Part shown: positions 55,407 through 64,000 of the stretch, piece by piece
Layout of the letters: each line of letters opens with the position of its first letter
How positions within the stretch are numbered: the first letter of the stretch is position 1
Origin: Corynebacterium suicordis DSM 45110
GTDB taxonomy: Bacteria > Actinomycetota > Actinomycetes > Mycobacteriales > Mycobacteriaceae
Direction of reading: 5' to 3'
Length of the DNA: 64,000 nucleotides
NCBI RefSeq assembly: GCF_015351405.1
Contig: NZ_JADKMY010000002.1
Span: 124,001 to 188,000, forward strand
The notes under the pieces: model-generated
What the model was told of the DNA's origin: nothing
Databases searched by the model: none
What the model saw: the letters and a program-made list of their open reading frames with translations, nothing else
Program-made: the position numbers and the translations under genes

Positions 55407-56597
55407 ATGACTCAATCCCGGCTCCCCTCCCGGCGCGTGGCCAGCACGCCGGAAAGTATTTTCCAGACCATCTCCCAGCTTTCCGCTCAGCACGAGGCAG
55501 TGGATCTGGGTCAGGGGTTCCCGGACGACGACGGCCCCCGGCACATGCTGGAATTGGCAGCCGAAGCCATCCTGGGCACGGATGGTCACCCCCAAAACCA
55601 GTACGCGCCCCTGCGTGGAGAAAAGAACCTGCGCGAGGCAATCGCCAAGGATCGCGCGCGGAAGTACGGGCAAACCCTGGATCCAGACACGGAGATCCTG
55701 GTGACCGTCGGCGCCACAGAGGCTTTGGCCGCCAGCGTGCTCGGCCTGGTCAATCCGGGCCAGGAAGTGGTGGCTCTTTCTCCTTATTACGACGCCTACC
55801 CCGCCATCACGGCATTGGCAGAAGCTAGCTTTCGCCCAGTGGGGTTGCGTCGAGAAGAAGGGTGGTCAATCGACCGCGAAGCGTTCCGGGCGGCTGTCAC
55901 CGAAAACACCGCGGCGGTGATCCTCAACACCCCGCACAACCCCACCGGTGCGGTGCTGAGCCGGGAGGATATGGAGTTCGTGGCTGAGGTGGTGCGGGAT
56001 TCCCATGCCGTGGTGATCGCTGATGAGGTGTACGAGCGGCTGGTCTACCCCGGCGGGGAACATCTCGCGTTTGCCACTCTGCCGGGGATGGCGGAGCGCA
56101 CGGTGAGTATCTCTGGGGCGTCGAAGAACTTCAATGCGACAGGATGGAAAACCGGATGGGTGTGCGCGCCGGAGGAATTGTTGGCGCCGATCATCACGGC
56201 CAAGCAATTCCTCACCTTTTCCGGTGCCCACCCCATGCAAAACGCGGTGGCCTGGGCCTTGGAGGAAGCCGAAGAATGGTCCGCGGAATGGCTGGTCGAA
56301 ATGCGGCATCGCCGCACCGTGCTGGCGGAGGGATTAACGCGCTTGGGCTTTACTCCGCTGGAAACTCAGGGCACGTATTTTCTGCTCGCGGATATCGCAG
56401 AAGTGTGCCCCGGAATGAGCGCGGACGAATTCTGCAAGACCCTCCCCGAGAAAGCCGGGGTGGCGGCTATTCCGCTCACCGCTTTTACCCATGATCCGGA
56501 AGATCCCTCCCTGCGAACTCTGGTGCGTTGGACTTTCTGCAAGAGCGAGGCAAATATTCAGCGGGCATTGGGCAGGCTAGAGGAACACTTCGGTTAG
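55407..56597 (+). CDS. Class I/II aminotransferase, DapC-like
   Basis: 396 residues. PLP fold type I: VDLGQGFPDDDGP, VTVGATEALAASVLGLVNPGQEV, YYDAYPAI, ILNTPHNPTGAVLSREDMEF (NPTG), SGASKNFNATGWKTGW (PLP Lys). Close in pattern to N-succinyl-L,L-DAP aminotransferases (DapC) of actinobacteria and to kynurenine aminotransferases. If DapC, it supplies lysine and DAP to the cell wall. The symbol is withheld because substrate cannot be read from motifs. Confidence 0.85.
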   Translation: MTQSRLPSRRVASTPESIFQTISQLSAQHEAVDLGQGFPDDDGPRHMLELAAEAILGTDGHPQNQYAPLRGEKNLREAIAKDRARKYGQTLDPDTEILVTVGATEALAASVLGLVNPGQEVVALSPYYDAYPAITALAEASFRPVGLRREEGWSIDREAFRAAVTENTAAVILNTPHNPTGAVLSREDMEFVAEVVRDSHAVVIADEVYERLVYPGGEHLAFATLPGMAERTVSISGASKNFNATGWKTGWVCAPEELLAPIITAKQFLTFSGAHPMQNAVAWALEEAEEWSAEWLVEMRHRRTVLAEGLTRLGFTPLETQGTYFLLADIAEVCPGMSADEFCKTLPEKAGVAAIPLTAFTHDPEDPSLRTLVRWTFCKSEANIQRALGRLEEHFG

Positions 56598-56600
56598 TAT
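56595..56600 (+). promoter_or_regulatory. -10 box of the GT87 gene
   Basis: TAGTAT, 7 nt before GTG 56608; it uses the aminotransferase stop codon TAG as its first three bases. Confidence 0.5.
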
Positions 56601-56607
56601 CATCTGC

Positions 56608-57903
56608 GTGCTGAAAAGTGTGAAGGCCATTTGGGCGAGCTGGGCAGTGATCAATGGTCTTCTGCTCGCCCTGGTGCTGGGGAAAAACACCACGAATGAG
56701 GACATTCGCTATTACTTTCACGGTGTGAACCCAGACGCACCCCACCAGGCGGGCCCTGATTCCATTTACAAAATGAGCGGGCCGATTCCCCTGGGTGAAT
56801 ATCCCGATGCCGGCGTGTGGCCCCTGCGTTTATTGGACGTGTTGGCCGGTGGAAATGAAGAGCGCTTCCTGGCGCTATTCAGCGTGATGTGTGTGCTGAT
56901 TTCCGGGCTTTTCCTGGGGTTCTTGCTGCGCTGGGGGTCGCGTTATCAAGACCGGGTACCCGGGGGAAAGTTCCACTCCGCGTGGTTCTGGGTGCTCTTC
57001 AGCGCAGCCGCCGGGCCCATCTTGCTCACCCGCCTGGATCTCATATCCGGAGTCTGCGTGGGGCTTGGCCTGGCGTTGGCACTGAGCCACCCAGGAGTGG
57101 CCAGTTTCATCTTGGCCTATGCCACGGTATCCAAGCTGTGGCCCGGGGTGCTCGCCGCAGCCTTGGTGGGCAAGGCCACGCTGCGCTCCACGTGGGTGCG
57201 GCTGTGCGCATTCTTTGCATCCCTGTTCGCCCTGGCGGCAGTAACGGTCCTGGTCTGGGAACCGGGCCGCCTCGTCTCCCCCATTTCTTATCAGGACGTG
57301 CGCGGGCTGCAGATCGAATCTGTCTTCGCCACCCCATTGATGGTTGCCAGGCTTTTCGACGCCCACAAGTGGCACGTTGATTACGCATCCTCGAAGAGCT
57401 TTGAAATCTTCGGACCCGGTGTGGAAACGGCCACTCTCTTGGCAAATATCCTGCTGCTCGGACTCCTGATCTTTGCGCTGGGATTCGCGCTATGGCGTTT
57501 CCTGCGAGGTGGGTGGACCCAGCAATCCGCAGTGCTGTTTGCGCTGCTGCTGGTGTGTTTGTTGATTGTCTCCAACAAGGTCTTCAGCCCGCAATACATC
57601 GCGTGGGTAGCGCCACTGGTCGCTTTGGCCAGCATCATGGCCAGGTTCCAGACCATGCGCCTGCTGCGATGGAGCGTTGTCATCGCGGCCGGGCTCACCA
57701 CGCTGGTCTACCCCGTGACCTATGAATCCATCCTGCATAACACCAGTGCGTGGCCCATCGTGATCCTGGTGGTGCGCAATATCGGCATGGTTCTCATCAC
57801 CGTACTGACCGCCAAGGCGCTCCTTGAATCCATCAAGCAGCCTCGGCCAACCACTCAGGTTCTGGCTACCGAGTCGCCAAGCGCGCTTTCCCCGGTCGGG
57901 TAA
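56608..57903 (+). CDS. GT87 family polyprenyl-phosphomannose mannosyltransferase (GT-C)
   Basis: 431 residues, about ten membrane helices. DIRYYFHGVNPDAP near the N-terminus and GEYPDAGVWPLRLLD are GT87 (DUF2029) features; the C-terminal half keeps NKVFSPQYIAWVAPLVALAS, a GT-C hallmark. Such enzymes use decaprenyl-phosphomannose outside the membrane for lipoglycan branching. A second GT-C enzyme besides MptA. GTG start is leaderless. It overlaps the convergent MFS gene by 38 bp. A motif copy (57357) codes for RLFDAHKWH. Confidence 0.85.
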   Translation: MLKSVKAIWASWAVINGLLLALVLGKNTTNEDIRYYFHGVNPDAPHQAGPDSIYKMSGPIPLGEYPDAGVWPLRLLDVLAGGNEERFLALFSVMCVLISGLFLGFLLRWGSRYQDRVPGGKFHSAWFWVLFSAAAGPILLTRLDLISGVCVGLGLALALSHPGVASFILAYATVSKLWPGVLAAALVGKATLRSTWVRLCAFFASLFALAAVTVLVWEPGRLVSPISYQDVRGLQIESVFATPLMVARLFDAHKWHVDYASSKSFEIFGPGVETATLLANILLLGLLIFALGFALWRFLRGGWTQQSAVLFALLLVCLLIVSNKVFSPQYIAWVAPLVALASIMARFQTMRLLRWSVVIAAGLTTLVYPVTYESILHNTSAWPIVILVVRNIGMVLITVLTAKALLESIKQPRPTTQVLATESPSALSPVG

Positions 57904-59161
57904 GCAGCACCCCGATAAAGCCCAGGCAGCACACCGTGGCAGGCACCATCCACGCCAGGCGGAAATCCAGCCACTGATAGTTTTCATCCGGCGCTGCCCA
58001 CGTGAGCACCGCACCCATGAGTTGCGCCACGATCATCCCGGCGGTCCATCCGCCCATGTTCGCCAACCCAGTGGCAGTGGCGAGCATGCGTCGATCCACC
58101 TGCTCACGCACAGAATCAAATCCCAGGTTGGACAGCGGTGCCATTGCGCCCATGAGGATGGTTACAGCCAAACCCAAGGCTGGGCTGGGTGGCTCGGTGG
58201 CGAGGAAGAAGCAGATCCATCCCAGCATCGCCAGGCCACTACCGCTCAGCGTGGCCATCCACCGCTTCTGCCCCATGCGGGCGGAAAGAACGCCTACCAA
58301 TGGGCCCACCAGCACCGTAGCCAGCGTGGAAAGAGTCAGCGCGAGCCCCGCATAGCCACTGGATTGGCCCATCCCCAGGGTCAAGATGGGCACACCCCAC
58401 AGCATGGTGAAAGCCACCAACGTGCCCAGCCCGGACCAGTGGACAAAGAACCCGTGCCAACACGTTGGATTACGCAGCACGGCGGTGAACACCTCCCAGC
58501 TGGAGACATCCCCCTCCTGCCGATTCTTGCTGCGCGCAGCCGACAACTCCCCCGCACGGCGCTGCTTACGCGCCCTGCTGCGCCCCCGCACAGAGAGCGC
58601 ATCCGGCGAATCTTGAATCAATACCGCAGCAAGCAGAGCCAGCAGCAGAGCCATCGCACCCAGCGAAAAGAATGCGTTAACCCACCCCGTGGCATGCAAC
58701 AACGCCATGAAAGGGACCGCGGAGAGAAACTGCCCGAACTGCCCAAAGGCACCGGAAAGCTGGGAGACGATGGGTGTTTTGCGCATCGGCACCCACGCGG
58801 GGATCAACCGCATCATGGAAGAAAACGCGGTGGCATCGCCCAAGCCCACCAGCACGCGGGCGAACAGCGCCAGGTAATAATTACCGCTGAAGGCCAGCAA
58901 CACCTGACCCACGCCCATGAGCAGCGCCCCGGCGATCAGAAGCTTGCGCGAACCGAAGCGGTCCACCAACAAACCCACGGGGATCTGCGCCAGGGAATAC
59001 GCCCCCAACTGGAGAGAAGCGAAGACAGCCAGGCGGTTGGCGTCGATATGATACTGACCAATCGCCTCCACGCTGGCCACGCCAAACGACGTCCGCCCCG
59101 TCACCGCCATGGTGTAAAGCACCACAGCCGTCACGAGGACCAACAGGCCACGCTTACTCAA
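57866..59161 (-). CDS. MFS transporter
   Basis: 431 residues, 12 predicted helices in two halves joined by a basic loop (SVRGRSRARKQRRAGELSAARSKNRQEG). Signature: GLLVDRFGSRKLLIAGALLMGVG (MFS motif A) after helix 2 and a related VGVLSARMGQKRWMA in the second half. Substrate unknown. TTG start at 59161. Convergent overlap with the GT87 gene. Confidence 0.87.
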   Translation of the reverse strand: MSKRGLLVLVTAVVLYTMAVTGRTSFGVASVEAIGQYHIDANRLAVFASLQLGAYSLAQIPVGLLVDRFGSRKLLIAGALLMGVGQVLLAFSGNYYLALFARVLVGLGDATAFSSMMRLIPAWVPMRKTPIVSQLSGAFGQFGQFLSAVPFMALLHATGWVNAFFSLGAMALLLALLAAVLIQDSPDALSVRGRSRARKQRRAGELSAARSKNRQEGDVSSWEVFTAVLRNPTCWHGFFVHWSGLGTLVAFTMLWGVPILTLGMGQSSGYAGLALTLSTLATVLVGPLVGVLSARMGQKRWMATLSGSGLAMLGWICFFLATEPPSPALGLAVTILMGAMAPLSNLGFDSVREQVDRRMLATATGLANMGGWTAGMIVAQLMGAVLTWAAPDENYQWLDFRLAWMVPATVCCLGFIGVLLTRPGKARLATR

Positions 59162-59172
59162 CTAAAAGTCCC

Positions 59173-59814
59173 CTAGCTGCGCAAAGAGTTGCGGATCATA
59201 GCCGCGGTGGTGGCGCAGGTGCGTTCTTGTTCCTGGCCTTGGTAGGCGCGGCAGACATCGCTACCGTGCGCGAGCAAGAGGATGAGCGCGGCGGAGAGCT
59301 CCTCGGCGAAAAGTTCTTCCTGCTCTTCATCGCACACCACGGTGATGGCGGGGATGCTCAAGCCCGAAGCGCTGGCCACAGGGCATGCGCCGACCGCAGC
59401 GAGTCGGATGGCACTGTGGGCGATGAGGCTCACCACGTCGCCCGCTTCCTGCATCTCATTTACCCGACGCCGAAACTGCAACATCGAAGGCATTGTCACA
59501 TGGTGTTCGCGCCAACGGGCCGTGGCATGAGATTTGTCCAGCGCCTCGCCCATGTTCTGCACGGTCTCTGCCAGCACTTCGCGCATGCGCGCCAGCTCGA
59601 CGCCACCTTCCAGCTCATCCAGGCCATTGCGCAGTACGCGCAGTCCCTCCCAGTGTTGCTCCAGGTAGGAGGCGCGCCCGGCGAACGGCAGGGAGCCATC
59701 TTCCATGCGCTTCCACAGTGGCGAACGGTGCAGGGTGTTGCGGACATTACCTGCGGCCTGGATGACCAGCGGTGCCACATCAATGTGTTCCGGGGATTCT
59801 TTAACTGCGCTCAT
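59173..59814 (-). CDS. HmuO-locus heme-oxygenase-like protein, apparently degenerate
   Basis: 213 residues, all-helical. It occupies the hmuO position (next to glnE) of C. glutamicum. Segments VRNTLHRSPLWKRMEDGSLP, YLEQHWEGLRVLRNGLDEL and LIAHSAIRLAAVGACPVAS can be aligned by eye with heme oxygenase helices. The proximal-His position (AHEKAEH in HmuO) reads Arg, and the distal GDLSGG is replaced by AAVGAC. If correct, it cannot bind heme as HmuO does. SD GGAGG precedes ATG by 10 nt. A DtxR-like box is upstream. It could also be an unrelated helical protein. Confidence 0.5.
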   Translation of the reverse strand: MSAVKESPEHIDVAPLVIQAAGNVRNTLHRSPLWKRMEDGSLPFAGRASYLEQHWEGLRVLRNGLDELEGGVELARMREVLAETVQNMGEALDKSHATARWREHHVTMPSMLQFRRRVNEMQEAGDVVSLIAHSAIRLAAVGACPVASASGLSIPAITVVCDEEQEELFAEELSAALILLLAHGSDVCRAYQGQEQERTCATTAAMIRNSLRS

Positions 59815-59837
59815 TTTTGTGGCACCTCCTTTTTCGA

Positions 59838-59856
59838 TGGAGTTAGTATAACCTTG
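59838..59856. promoter_or_regulatory. DtxR-like iron box upstream of the HmuO-like gene
   Basis: TGGAGTTAGTATAACCTTG; reading the minus strand, AGGTTA-TA-CTAAC matches the core of the DtxR palindrome TTAGGTTAGCCTAACCTAA (12 of 19 positions overall). It overlaps a -10 TATACT on the minus strand. hmuO genes of corynebacteria are under DtxR and heme control, so position and sequence agree. Confidence 0.6.
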
Positions 59857-59966
59857 CTTCCGCCTGGATCACCATTCCCCTTTGTGAGGGGTCTGGGCAG
59901 CGCGAACTCTAGACGGCGCTGGCTCTACGCAGCCGGACCCAGACAGCGAGCCCCAGACAGCGAGCT

Positions 59967-62900
59967 CTAGTCCTCGCGGAAATCATTCATCAGATCCTCG
60001 CCCCAGAAGATCTTGTCCACCACCCGCCGTGCCCGCCGGGTCTTCTTCAGGTAATCATCCAGGAACTCCTGGGACTCGGTGGGGTCCCAGCCGGAGGCGG
60101 CCGCTACCTGCGCGAGTGGCTTGCCCACGGTGGGTAGCTGATCCTTGCGCTTGCCCTTGACCAGGACGATGCCATTGCGCGCCTTGGTGGCTGTGACCCA
60201 CGCATCGCGGAGAATCTCCGCATCGCCCTCGCTGATGAATTCCGCGGAAGCTAGCTCGCGCAAAGCCGCCATCGTTGAAGTGTTCTTCAGATTCTCACTC
60301 ACCTGCCCGTTTTGCATGGTGAGCAACTGCACCGTCCACTCCACATCGGTCAGCGCGCCACGTCCCAGCTTGGTGTGGGTATTGCGGTCAGCTCCGCGCG
60401 GCAGGCGCTCGGCATCCACGCGCGCCTTGACCCGGCGTACCTCCTGCACCTGCTTATCGCTGGCACCCTCGGCTGGGTAGCGGAATCTATCGATCATGTG
60501 CAGGAAGCGAATGCCCAGGTCCTTATCCCCGGCAATCCACGTGGCGCGCAGAAGGGCCTGCATTTCCCAGGTCTCTCCCCATTCGCGGTAATAGCGCTCG
60601 TAGGAGGCCAGGGTGCGCACCACGGCACCATTGCGTCCTTCGGGGCGCAGGTCCAGGTCGACCTCCAGCGGCGGATCCTGGGAAGGCTGGCCCAGGCGAG
60701 AACGCACGGATTCGCAGATCATCTCGGCCCATTTCACGGCCTTCACGGTGGAGGATACTTCCGTGGATTTGTCATTATCCGGTGCAAATTCTTCCGCGGA
60801 GAGCTGTTCCGCTTCTTCCTCGATGGCCTCGGCCACGAACATCACGTCAGCATCCGAGCCATAACCCAGCTCTGCACCACCGAGGCGACCCATGCCTATC
60901 ACCGAGATCCGCGCGGGAGCGTTCTGGTTATTCGCGTCTTCCCACGCGCGTACTTCTGCCTGCAGTGCTGCTTCCAGTACGGCGTTCCACACCCAGGACA
61001 GGGACACGCAGACTTCGTCGATCTCCATGTAACCCAGCAGGTCGGCGGCGGCCACACGTGCCAGCTCTGCGCGGCGCAAGGAGCGCGCCACGGCGATAGC
61101 CTTGTCCGGATTGGTGTGGCGCGAGGCAGCAGCAACCAGTGAGTGGGTGACCACGGCGGCGTCGCGGCTCATCAATTTCGGGCCGGTGGCACCATCGGAA
61201 AGAAGTTTGACGGTATCGATGCTGTTCAGCAGCAGTTCAGCTAGGTAGGGAGACGTTCCGAGGAGGAACATCAGCCTCTGCCCCACCACGTTCTCATCGC
61301 GCAGGAGGCGCAAGAACCAGGTCTTGTCCTCGGCGGCTTCGGAGAGCTTGCGATAGGCCAGCAAACCCGCATCCGGATCCACCGTCGGGGCTAGCCACTC
61401 CAAGAGCGTTGGCAGGATGATGACCTGCAGCTTTTGCCTGCGTGAGGAGCCCGAGGCCAAAGCGCTGAGGTGCTCGTAGGCACGGCTCGGATTCTCATAG
61501 CCCAGGGCGGAGAGCTGTCGCTTGGCCGCATCCGGTGTCAGGCGGATGGTGTCCGCGCTCATGGCCGCTACGCTGGTGAGCAGCGGGCGGTAGAACAGCT
61601 TGGAATGCAACTGATGGATCTGCACGGCCACGCGGCGTACTTCGTCTTCCAGCTGCTCCGAGCAGGATTTCATCCCCTCGGGCAGATAACCCGCGGTGCG
61701 GGAGAGCCAGGTCAACAGCTCCAGATCAGTTTTCGGCGGTAGCGTGTGCGTGCGCTTGAGGCGCTGCAGCTGCAGGCGGTGCTCCAGCAAGCGCATGAAC
61801 TCATAGGACTTGATGAGCACTTGGCCGTCATCCCGGCCCACGTAGCCATCTTCCATGAGGGCTTCCAGTGCCGCGACGGTAGAGCGCACGCGCAGCTTCT
61901 CGTTGGTGCGTCCGTGCACCATCTGCAGCAGCTGCACGGCGAATTCCACGTCGCGCAGTCCACCCGGCCCCAGCTTCAGCTCGCGGGAGCGGATTTCATC
62001 CGGCACGTTTTCAATTACCCGGCGGCGCATGGCCTGCACGTCCGGAACAAAGTCCTCGCGCTGGGATGCGGTCCACACCTTGGGCGCCAGTGCTTCCACG
62101 TACTTTTCACCCAGGGCGATATCCCCGGTCATCGCGCGCGCCTTGAGCAGCGCCTGGAACTCCCAGGTGGCAGCCCATTTATCGTAGTATTTCTTGTGGG
62201 AATTCAGGGTGCGCACCAGGGCTCCCTGCTTACCCTCTGGGCGCAGCGCGGCGTCCACTTCGAAGAACACGCGCGTGCCGATGTTGACGAACTCGCCCGC
62301 CCAGCGAGTGGCACGGGAATCCGCGGGCTCGGCCACGAAGATCACGTCCACATCGGAAATGTAGTTCAGCTCGCGGGCACCACACTTGCCCATGGCCAAC
62401 ACAGCGAGGCGCGCGGGTGCTTTGGCATCCTCATCATCCGGGCCGCCATATGTGTGAGTGCAGGCCACGGCGAGTGCCGCGGTGAGGGCGGCATCAGCCG
62501 CATCGGCCAAACGCTGCCCCATGGTCACAAATGGCACCGGCTCGGGGTCCGGGGCCGAAGGCATCCGGAACGTGCCTTCCACATCGAGTGCCGCGATCCG
62601 CGCCAACAGCGTGCGATACGCCACGCGCATCGCTTCATCGGCTTCCGGCCCGGTAATGCGCGCGCGGTAGATCCGGCAGGATTCCCCCGCCGGTTCGGTG
62701 GCGGCTTCTTCGGCATCATCCGCGGTCTTGAACTCGGCGAATTCATCCGTGGCCAGAACGTTCTCCACTTGCACGGCATCCACGCTGCCCAGCATGGCCT
62801 GCATCATTTCCTCGCCAGAGGGCATCGGCAGGGCTAGGCTCACCCACTCTTCCGGGTGCGCCACGATGTGATCACCCAGCATGCTGGACGCGCCAAACAG

Positions 62901-63233
62901 GGCCAATACCCGGCGGAGCAGGGTTCGATCATCCTGAAGTGCGGCCAGGAGTGTGTCCGCGGTGGCGTCGGGAAAAGGGGCCTTGTGCTCGCCGGTGTTC
63001 ACCGAACCAAGGTTGCCGTCCGCCTCGCGAGCCCGCAGTGCCTCCACCAGGCGAATGAGGTTGTTGAGAGCCAAATCTGGGTGGCCCACCGCACCCAGGG
63101 TGCGCAGCAGTGGGGCGTGCTGTTCGGTGGTCCAGCCTAGGGCGTCCAGGTCCTCCTGCGCACGCGGACGGGTCAGGCCCAGGGTGCGAGCGGTGGGAAT
63201 TCGAGCTCGGGACGACCGCGGGCGATCCATCAT
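59967..63233 (-). CDS. glnE: GlnE, glutamine synthetase adenylyltransferase/deadenylylase
   Basis: 1088 residues, bifunctional. Two nucleotidyltransferase domains: the N-terminal deadenylylase with GKCGARELNYISDVDVIFV and the C-terminal adenylylase with GRLGGAELGYGSDADVMFV, both keeping the D-x-D metal residues. It switches GlnA by adenylylating Tyr406. Start ATG 63233 with AAAGG (ATG ATG pair). A motif copy on the antisense strand is at 62964. Confidence 0.96.
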   Translation of the reverse strand: MMDRPRSSRARIPTARTLGLTRPRAQEDLDALGWTTEQHAPLLRTLGAVGHPDLALNNLIRLVEALRAREADGNLGSVNTGEHKAPFPDATADTLLAALQDDRTLLRRVLALFGASSMLGDHIVAHPEEWVSLALPMPSGEEMMQAMLGSVDAVQVENVLATDEFAEFKTADDAEEAATEPAGESCRIYRARITGPEADEAMRVAYRTLLARIAALDVEGTFRMPSAPDPEPVPFVTMGQRLADAADAALTAALAVACTHTYGGPDDEDAKAPARLAVLAMGKCGARELNYISDVDVIFVAEPADSRATRWAGEFVNIGTRVFFEVDAALRPEGKQGALVRTLNSHKKYYDKWAATWEFQALLKARAMTGDIALGEKYVEALAPKVWTASQREDFVPDVQAMRRRVIENVPDEIRSRELKLGPGGLRDVEFAVQLLQMVHGRTNEKLRVRSTVAALEALMEDGYVGRDDGQVLIKSYEFMRLLEHRLQLQRLKRTHTLPPKTDLELLTWLSRTAGYLPEGMKSCSEQLEDEVRRVAVQIHQLHSKLFYRPLLTSVAAMSADTIRLTPDAAKRQLSALGYENPSRAYEHLSALASGSSRRQKLQVIILPTLLEWLAPTVDPDAGLLAYRKLSEAAEDKTWFLRLLRDENVVGQRLMFLLGTSPYLAELLLNSIDTVKLLSDGATGPKLMSRDAAVVTHSLVAAASRHTNPDKAIAVARSLRRAELARVAAADLLGYMEIDEVCVSLSWVWNAVLEAALQAEVRAWEDANNQNAPARISVIGMGRLGGAELGYGSDADVMFVAEAIEEEAEQLSAEEFAPDNDKSTEVSSTVKAVKWAEMICESVRSRLGQPSQDPPLEVDLDLRPEGRNGAVVRTLASYERYYREWGETWEMQALLRATWIAGDKDLGIRFLHMIDRFRYPAEGASDKQVQEVRRVKARVDAERLPRGADRNTHTKLGRGALTDVEWTVQLLTMQNGQVSENLKNTSTMAALRELASAEFISEGDAEILRDAWVTATKARNGIVLVKGKRKDQLPTVGKPLAQVAAASGWDPTESQEFLDDYLKKTRRARRVVDKIFWGEDLMNDFRED
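62957..62975 (-). repeat. Copy of dispersed motif inside glnE
   Basis: On the minus strand, CCCTTTTCCCGACGCCACC; it encodes FPDATAD in the N-terminal region, the same peptide style as in IdsA. Confidence 0.5.
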
Positions 63234-63290
63234 CTGGCCTTTCTAGAAAGTGAGGTTGAGGCAGGTGAATTGTGGCTGAGTATTGGAGGC

Positions 63291-64000
63291 CTAGAATTCG
63301 AGATTGTGCTTGAGCTCCCACGGGGTGATCTGCGCCTGGTAGTTCTTCCATTCGCGCCACTTGTTGCGGAGGAAGAACTCGAAGACGTGCTCGCCCAGCG
63401 CATCTGCAACTAGCTCGGAATTCTCCATCTCGCGAAGCGCGTAATCCAGATCCGTGGGCAGGTCCTTGAAGCCGGCGGCACGACGCTCGCGGGCGGTCAT
63501 GCGGGAGATATCGCCCTCGGCTGGGGCGGGAAGCTCGTAGCCTTCCTTGATGCCCTTCAGGCCGGCTGCCAGCAACACCGCGTAAGTGAGGTAGGGGTTG
63601 CAGGCGGAATCCGGGGTGCGGATTTCCACGCGGCGGGAAGCGGACTTGTTCTGGGTGTACATCGGCACGCGCACCAGCGCGGAACGGTTGGAGGCACCCC
63701 ACGCAGCGGAGCTCGGAGCCTCATCACCGGTGGAGATTCGCTTGTAGGAGTTCACCCACTGATTGGTCACCGCGGAGATCTCCGAGGCGTGGTGCAGGAT
63801 GCCCGCGATGAAGGACTTGCCGGTGTGGGAGAGGCACATCTCGTCATCAGGATCGTGGAACGCGTTCTCCTCGCCCTCGAACAGCGACATATGCGTGTGC
63901 ATCGCGGAACCCGCGTGCTCCGAGAACGGCTTGGGCATGAACGTGGCGCGGACACCGTTGTGCCTGGCCACCTGCTTGATGATGTAGCGGAAGCTCATCA
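63291..64000 (-). CDS. glnA2: GlnA2, glutamine synthetase type I (5' part outside window)
   Basis: C-terminal 236 residues or so; the gene runs off the right edge. NGVRATFMPKPFSEHAGSAMHTHMSLF (GS catalytic region), SYKRISTGDEAPSSAAWGASNRSALVRVP and RRVEIRTPDSACNPYLTYAVLLAAGLKG. Instead of the xxLYELP adenylylation site it has EGYELPAPAEGD, so it is not a GlnE target by this route. It lies 57 bp upstream of glnE, matching the glnE-glnA2 pair of corynebacteria. Confidence 0.93.
   Translation of the reverse strand, partial: MSFRYIIKQVARHNGVRATFMPKPFSEHAGSAMHTHMSLFEGEENAFHDPDDEMCLSHTGKSFIAGILHHASEISAVTNQWVNSYKRISTGDEAPSSAAWGASNRSALVRVPMYTQNKSASRRVEIRTPDSACNPYLTYAVLLAAGLKGIKEGYELPAPAEGDISRMTARERRAAGFKDLPTDLDYALREMENSELVADALGEHVFEFFLRNKWREWKNYQAQITPWELKHNLEF

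Noticed and set aside
56118..56124. Dispersed motif copy GGCGTCG in the aminotransferase gene
   Set aside because: It encodes the conserved PLP-lysine segment SGASKNF, so protein conservation explains it; similar doubts apply to 30653, 32499, 55790 and 59597, which lack a T-rich flank.

Overview
The window is a contiguous chromosomal segment of a high-GC, mycolic-acid-type actinobacterium, almost certainly a Corynebacterium. Three things point there. The gene order (mraZ/dcw, metF, idsA, mptA, pknL, aroG, plsC, glk, pimB', NlpC/P60 pair, qcrBAC-ctaE, ctaC-ctaF, ltsA, ilvE, pepA, aceF, lipB, lipA, glnA, thrC, hmuO locus, glnE, glnA2) is the order I remember from C. glutamicum cg2375-cg2447. 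The lipid and cell-wall genes are typical (PimB', MptA, meso-DAP-type MurE, LtsA). Many promoters are leaderless, with a TANNNT box 6-8 nt before the start codon. The species is left open. I see no tRNA, rRNA, IS element, prophage or CRISPR array.

Layout. 1-7100: division and cell-wall cluster on the minus strand (mraZ, rsmH, an FtsL-like protein, ftsI, murE, murF cut by the window edge). 7425-10180: DUF3040 protein, HEPN protein, GNAT acetyltransferase, metF. 10257-14726: operon idsA - CrtI-like FAD desaturase - mptA (isoprenoid and mannolipid). 14716-17570: Rv2175c-like protein and the PASTA kinase PknL. 17660-23879: aroG, an Orn-like exoribonuclease, a membrane acyltransferase, plsC, glucokinase, pimB'. 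23916-25950: two secreted NlpC/P60 peptidases. 26399-27088: DnaQ-like exonuclease. 27226-34764: bc1-aa3 respiratory supercomplex genes, with trpD embedded. 35030-42642: ltsA, erpA, a DUF3043 protein, cobT, ilvE, pepA and a small conserved gene. 42862-47080: common E2 subunit AceF plus lipB and lipA. 47170-50910: a DUF4191 protein, a LysE-type exporter with no canonical start codon, an RDD protein, glnA. 51197-59814: hchA, panE-like, thrC, fructosamine-kinase-like, DapC-like, GT87 mannosyltransferase, MFS, and a degenerate heme-oxygenase-like gene. 59967-64000: glnE and the C-terminal part of glnA2.

How the genes work together. Cell-envelope construction dominates: peptidoglycan synthesis (mur/fts), mDAP amidation (LtsA), peptidoglycan hydrolysis (NlpC/P60), phosphatidylinositol mannosides and lipomannan (PimB', MptA, GT87), polyprenyl precursors (IdsA) and envelope signalling (PknL). 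Energy metabolism is represented by the cytochrome bcc-aa3 branch and by the lipoylated E2 with its lipoylation enzymes. Nitrogen assimilation is represented by GlnA, its adenylyltransferase GlnE and GlnA2.

Most unusual signals: (1) a dispersed oligonucleotide, a T-rich tract followed by YCGACGCCRCC, present about 15-20 times on both strands in genes and gaps; (2) an hmuO-locus protein under a DtxR-like box that seems to lack the heme-ligand His and the Gly-rich distal motif; (3) a CrtI-like flavoenzyme between GGPP synthase and MptA; (4) two LexA-like palindromes between divergent HEPN and GNAT genes; (5) a LysE exporter that apparently needs a CTG start; (6) a 28-bp inverted repeat just after mraZ. 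Everything was read by eye; no search was run.
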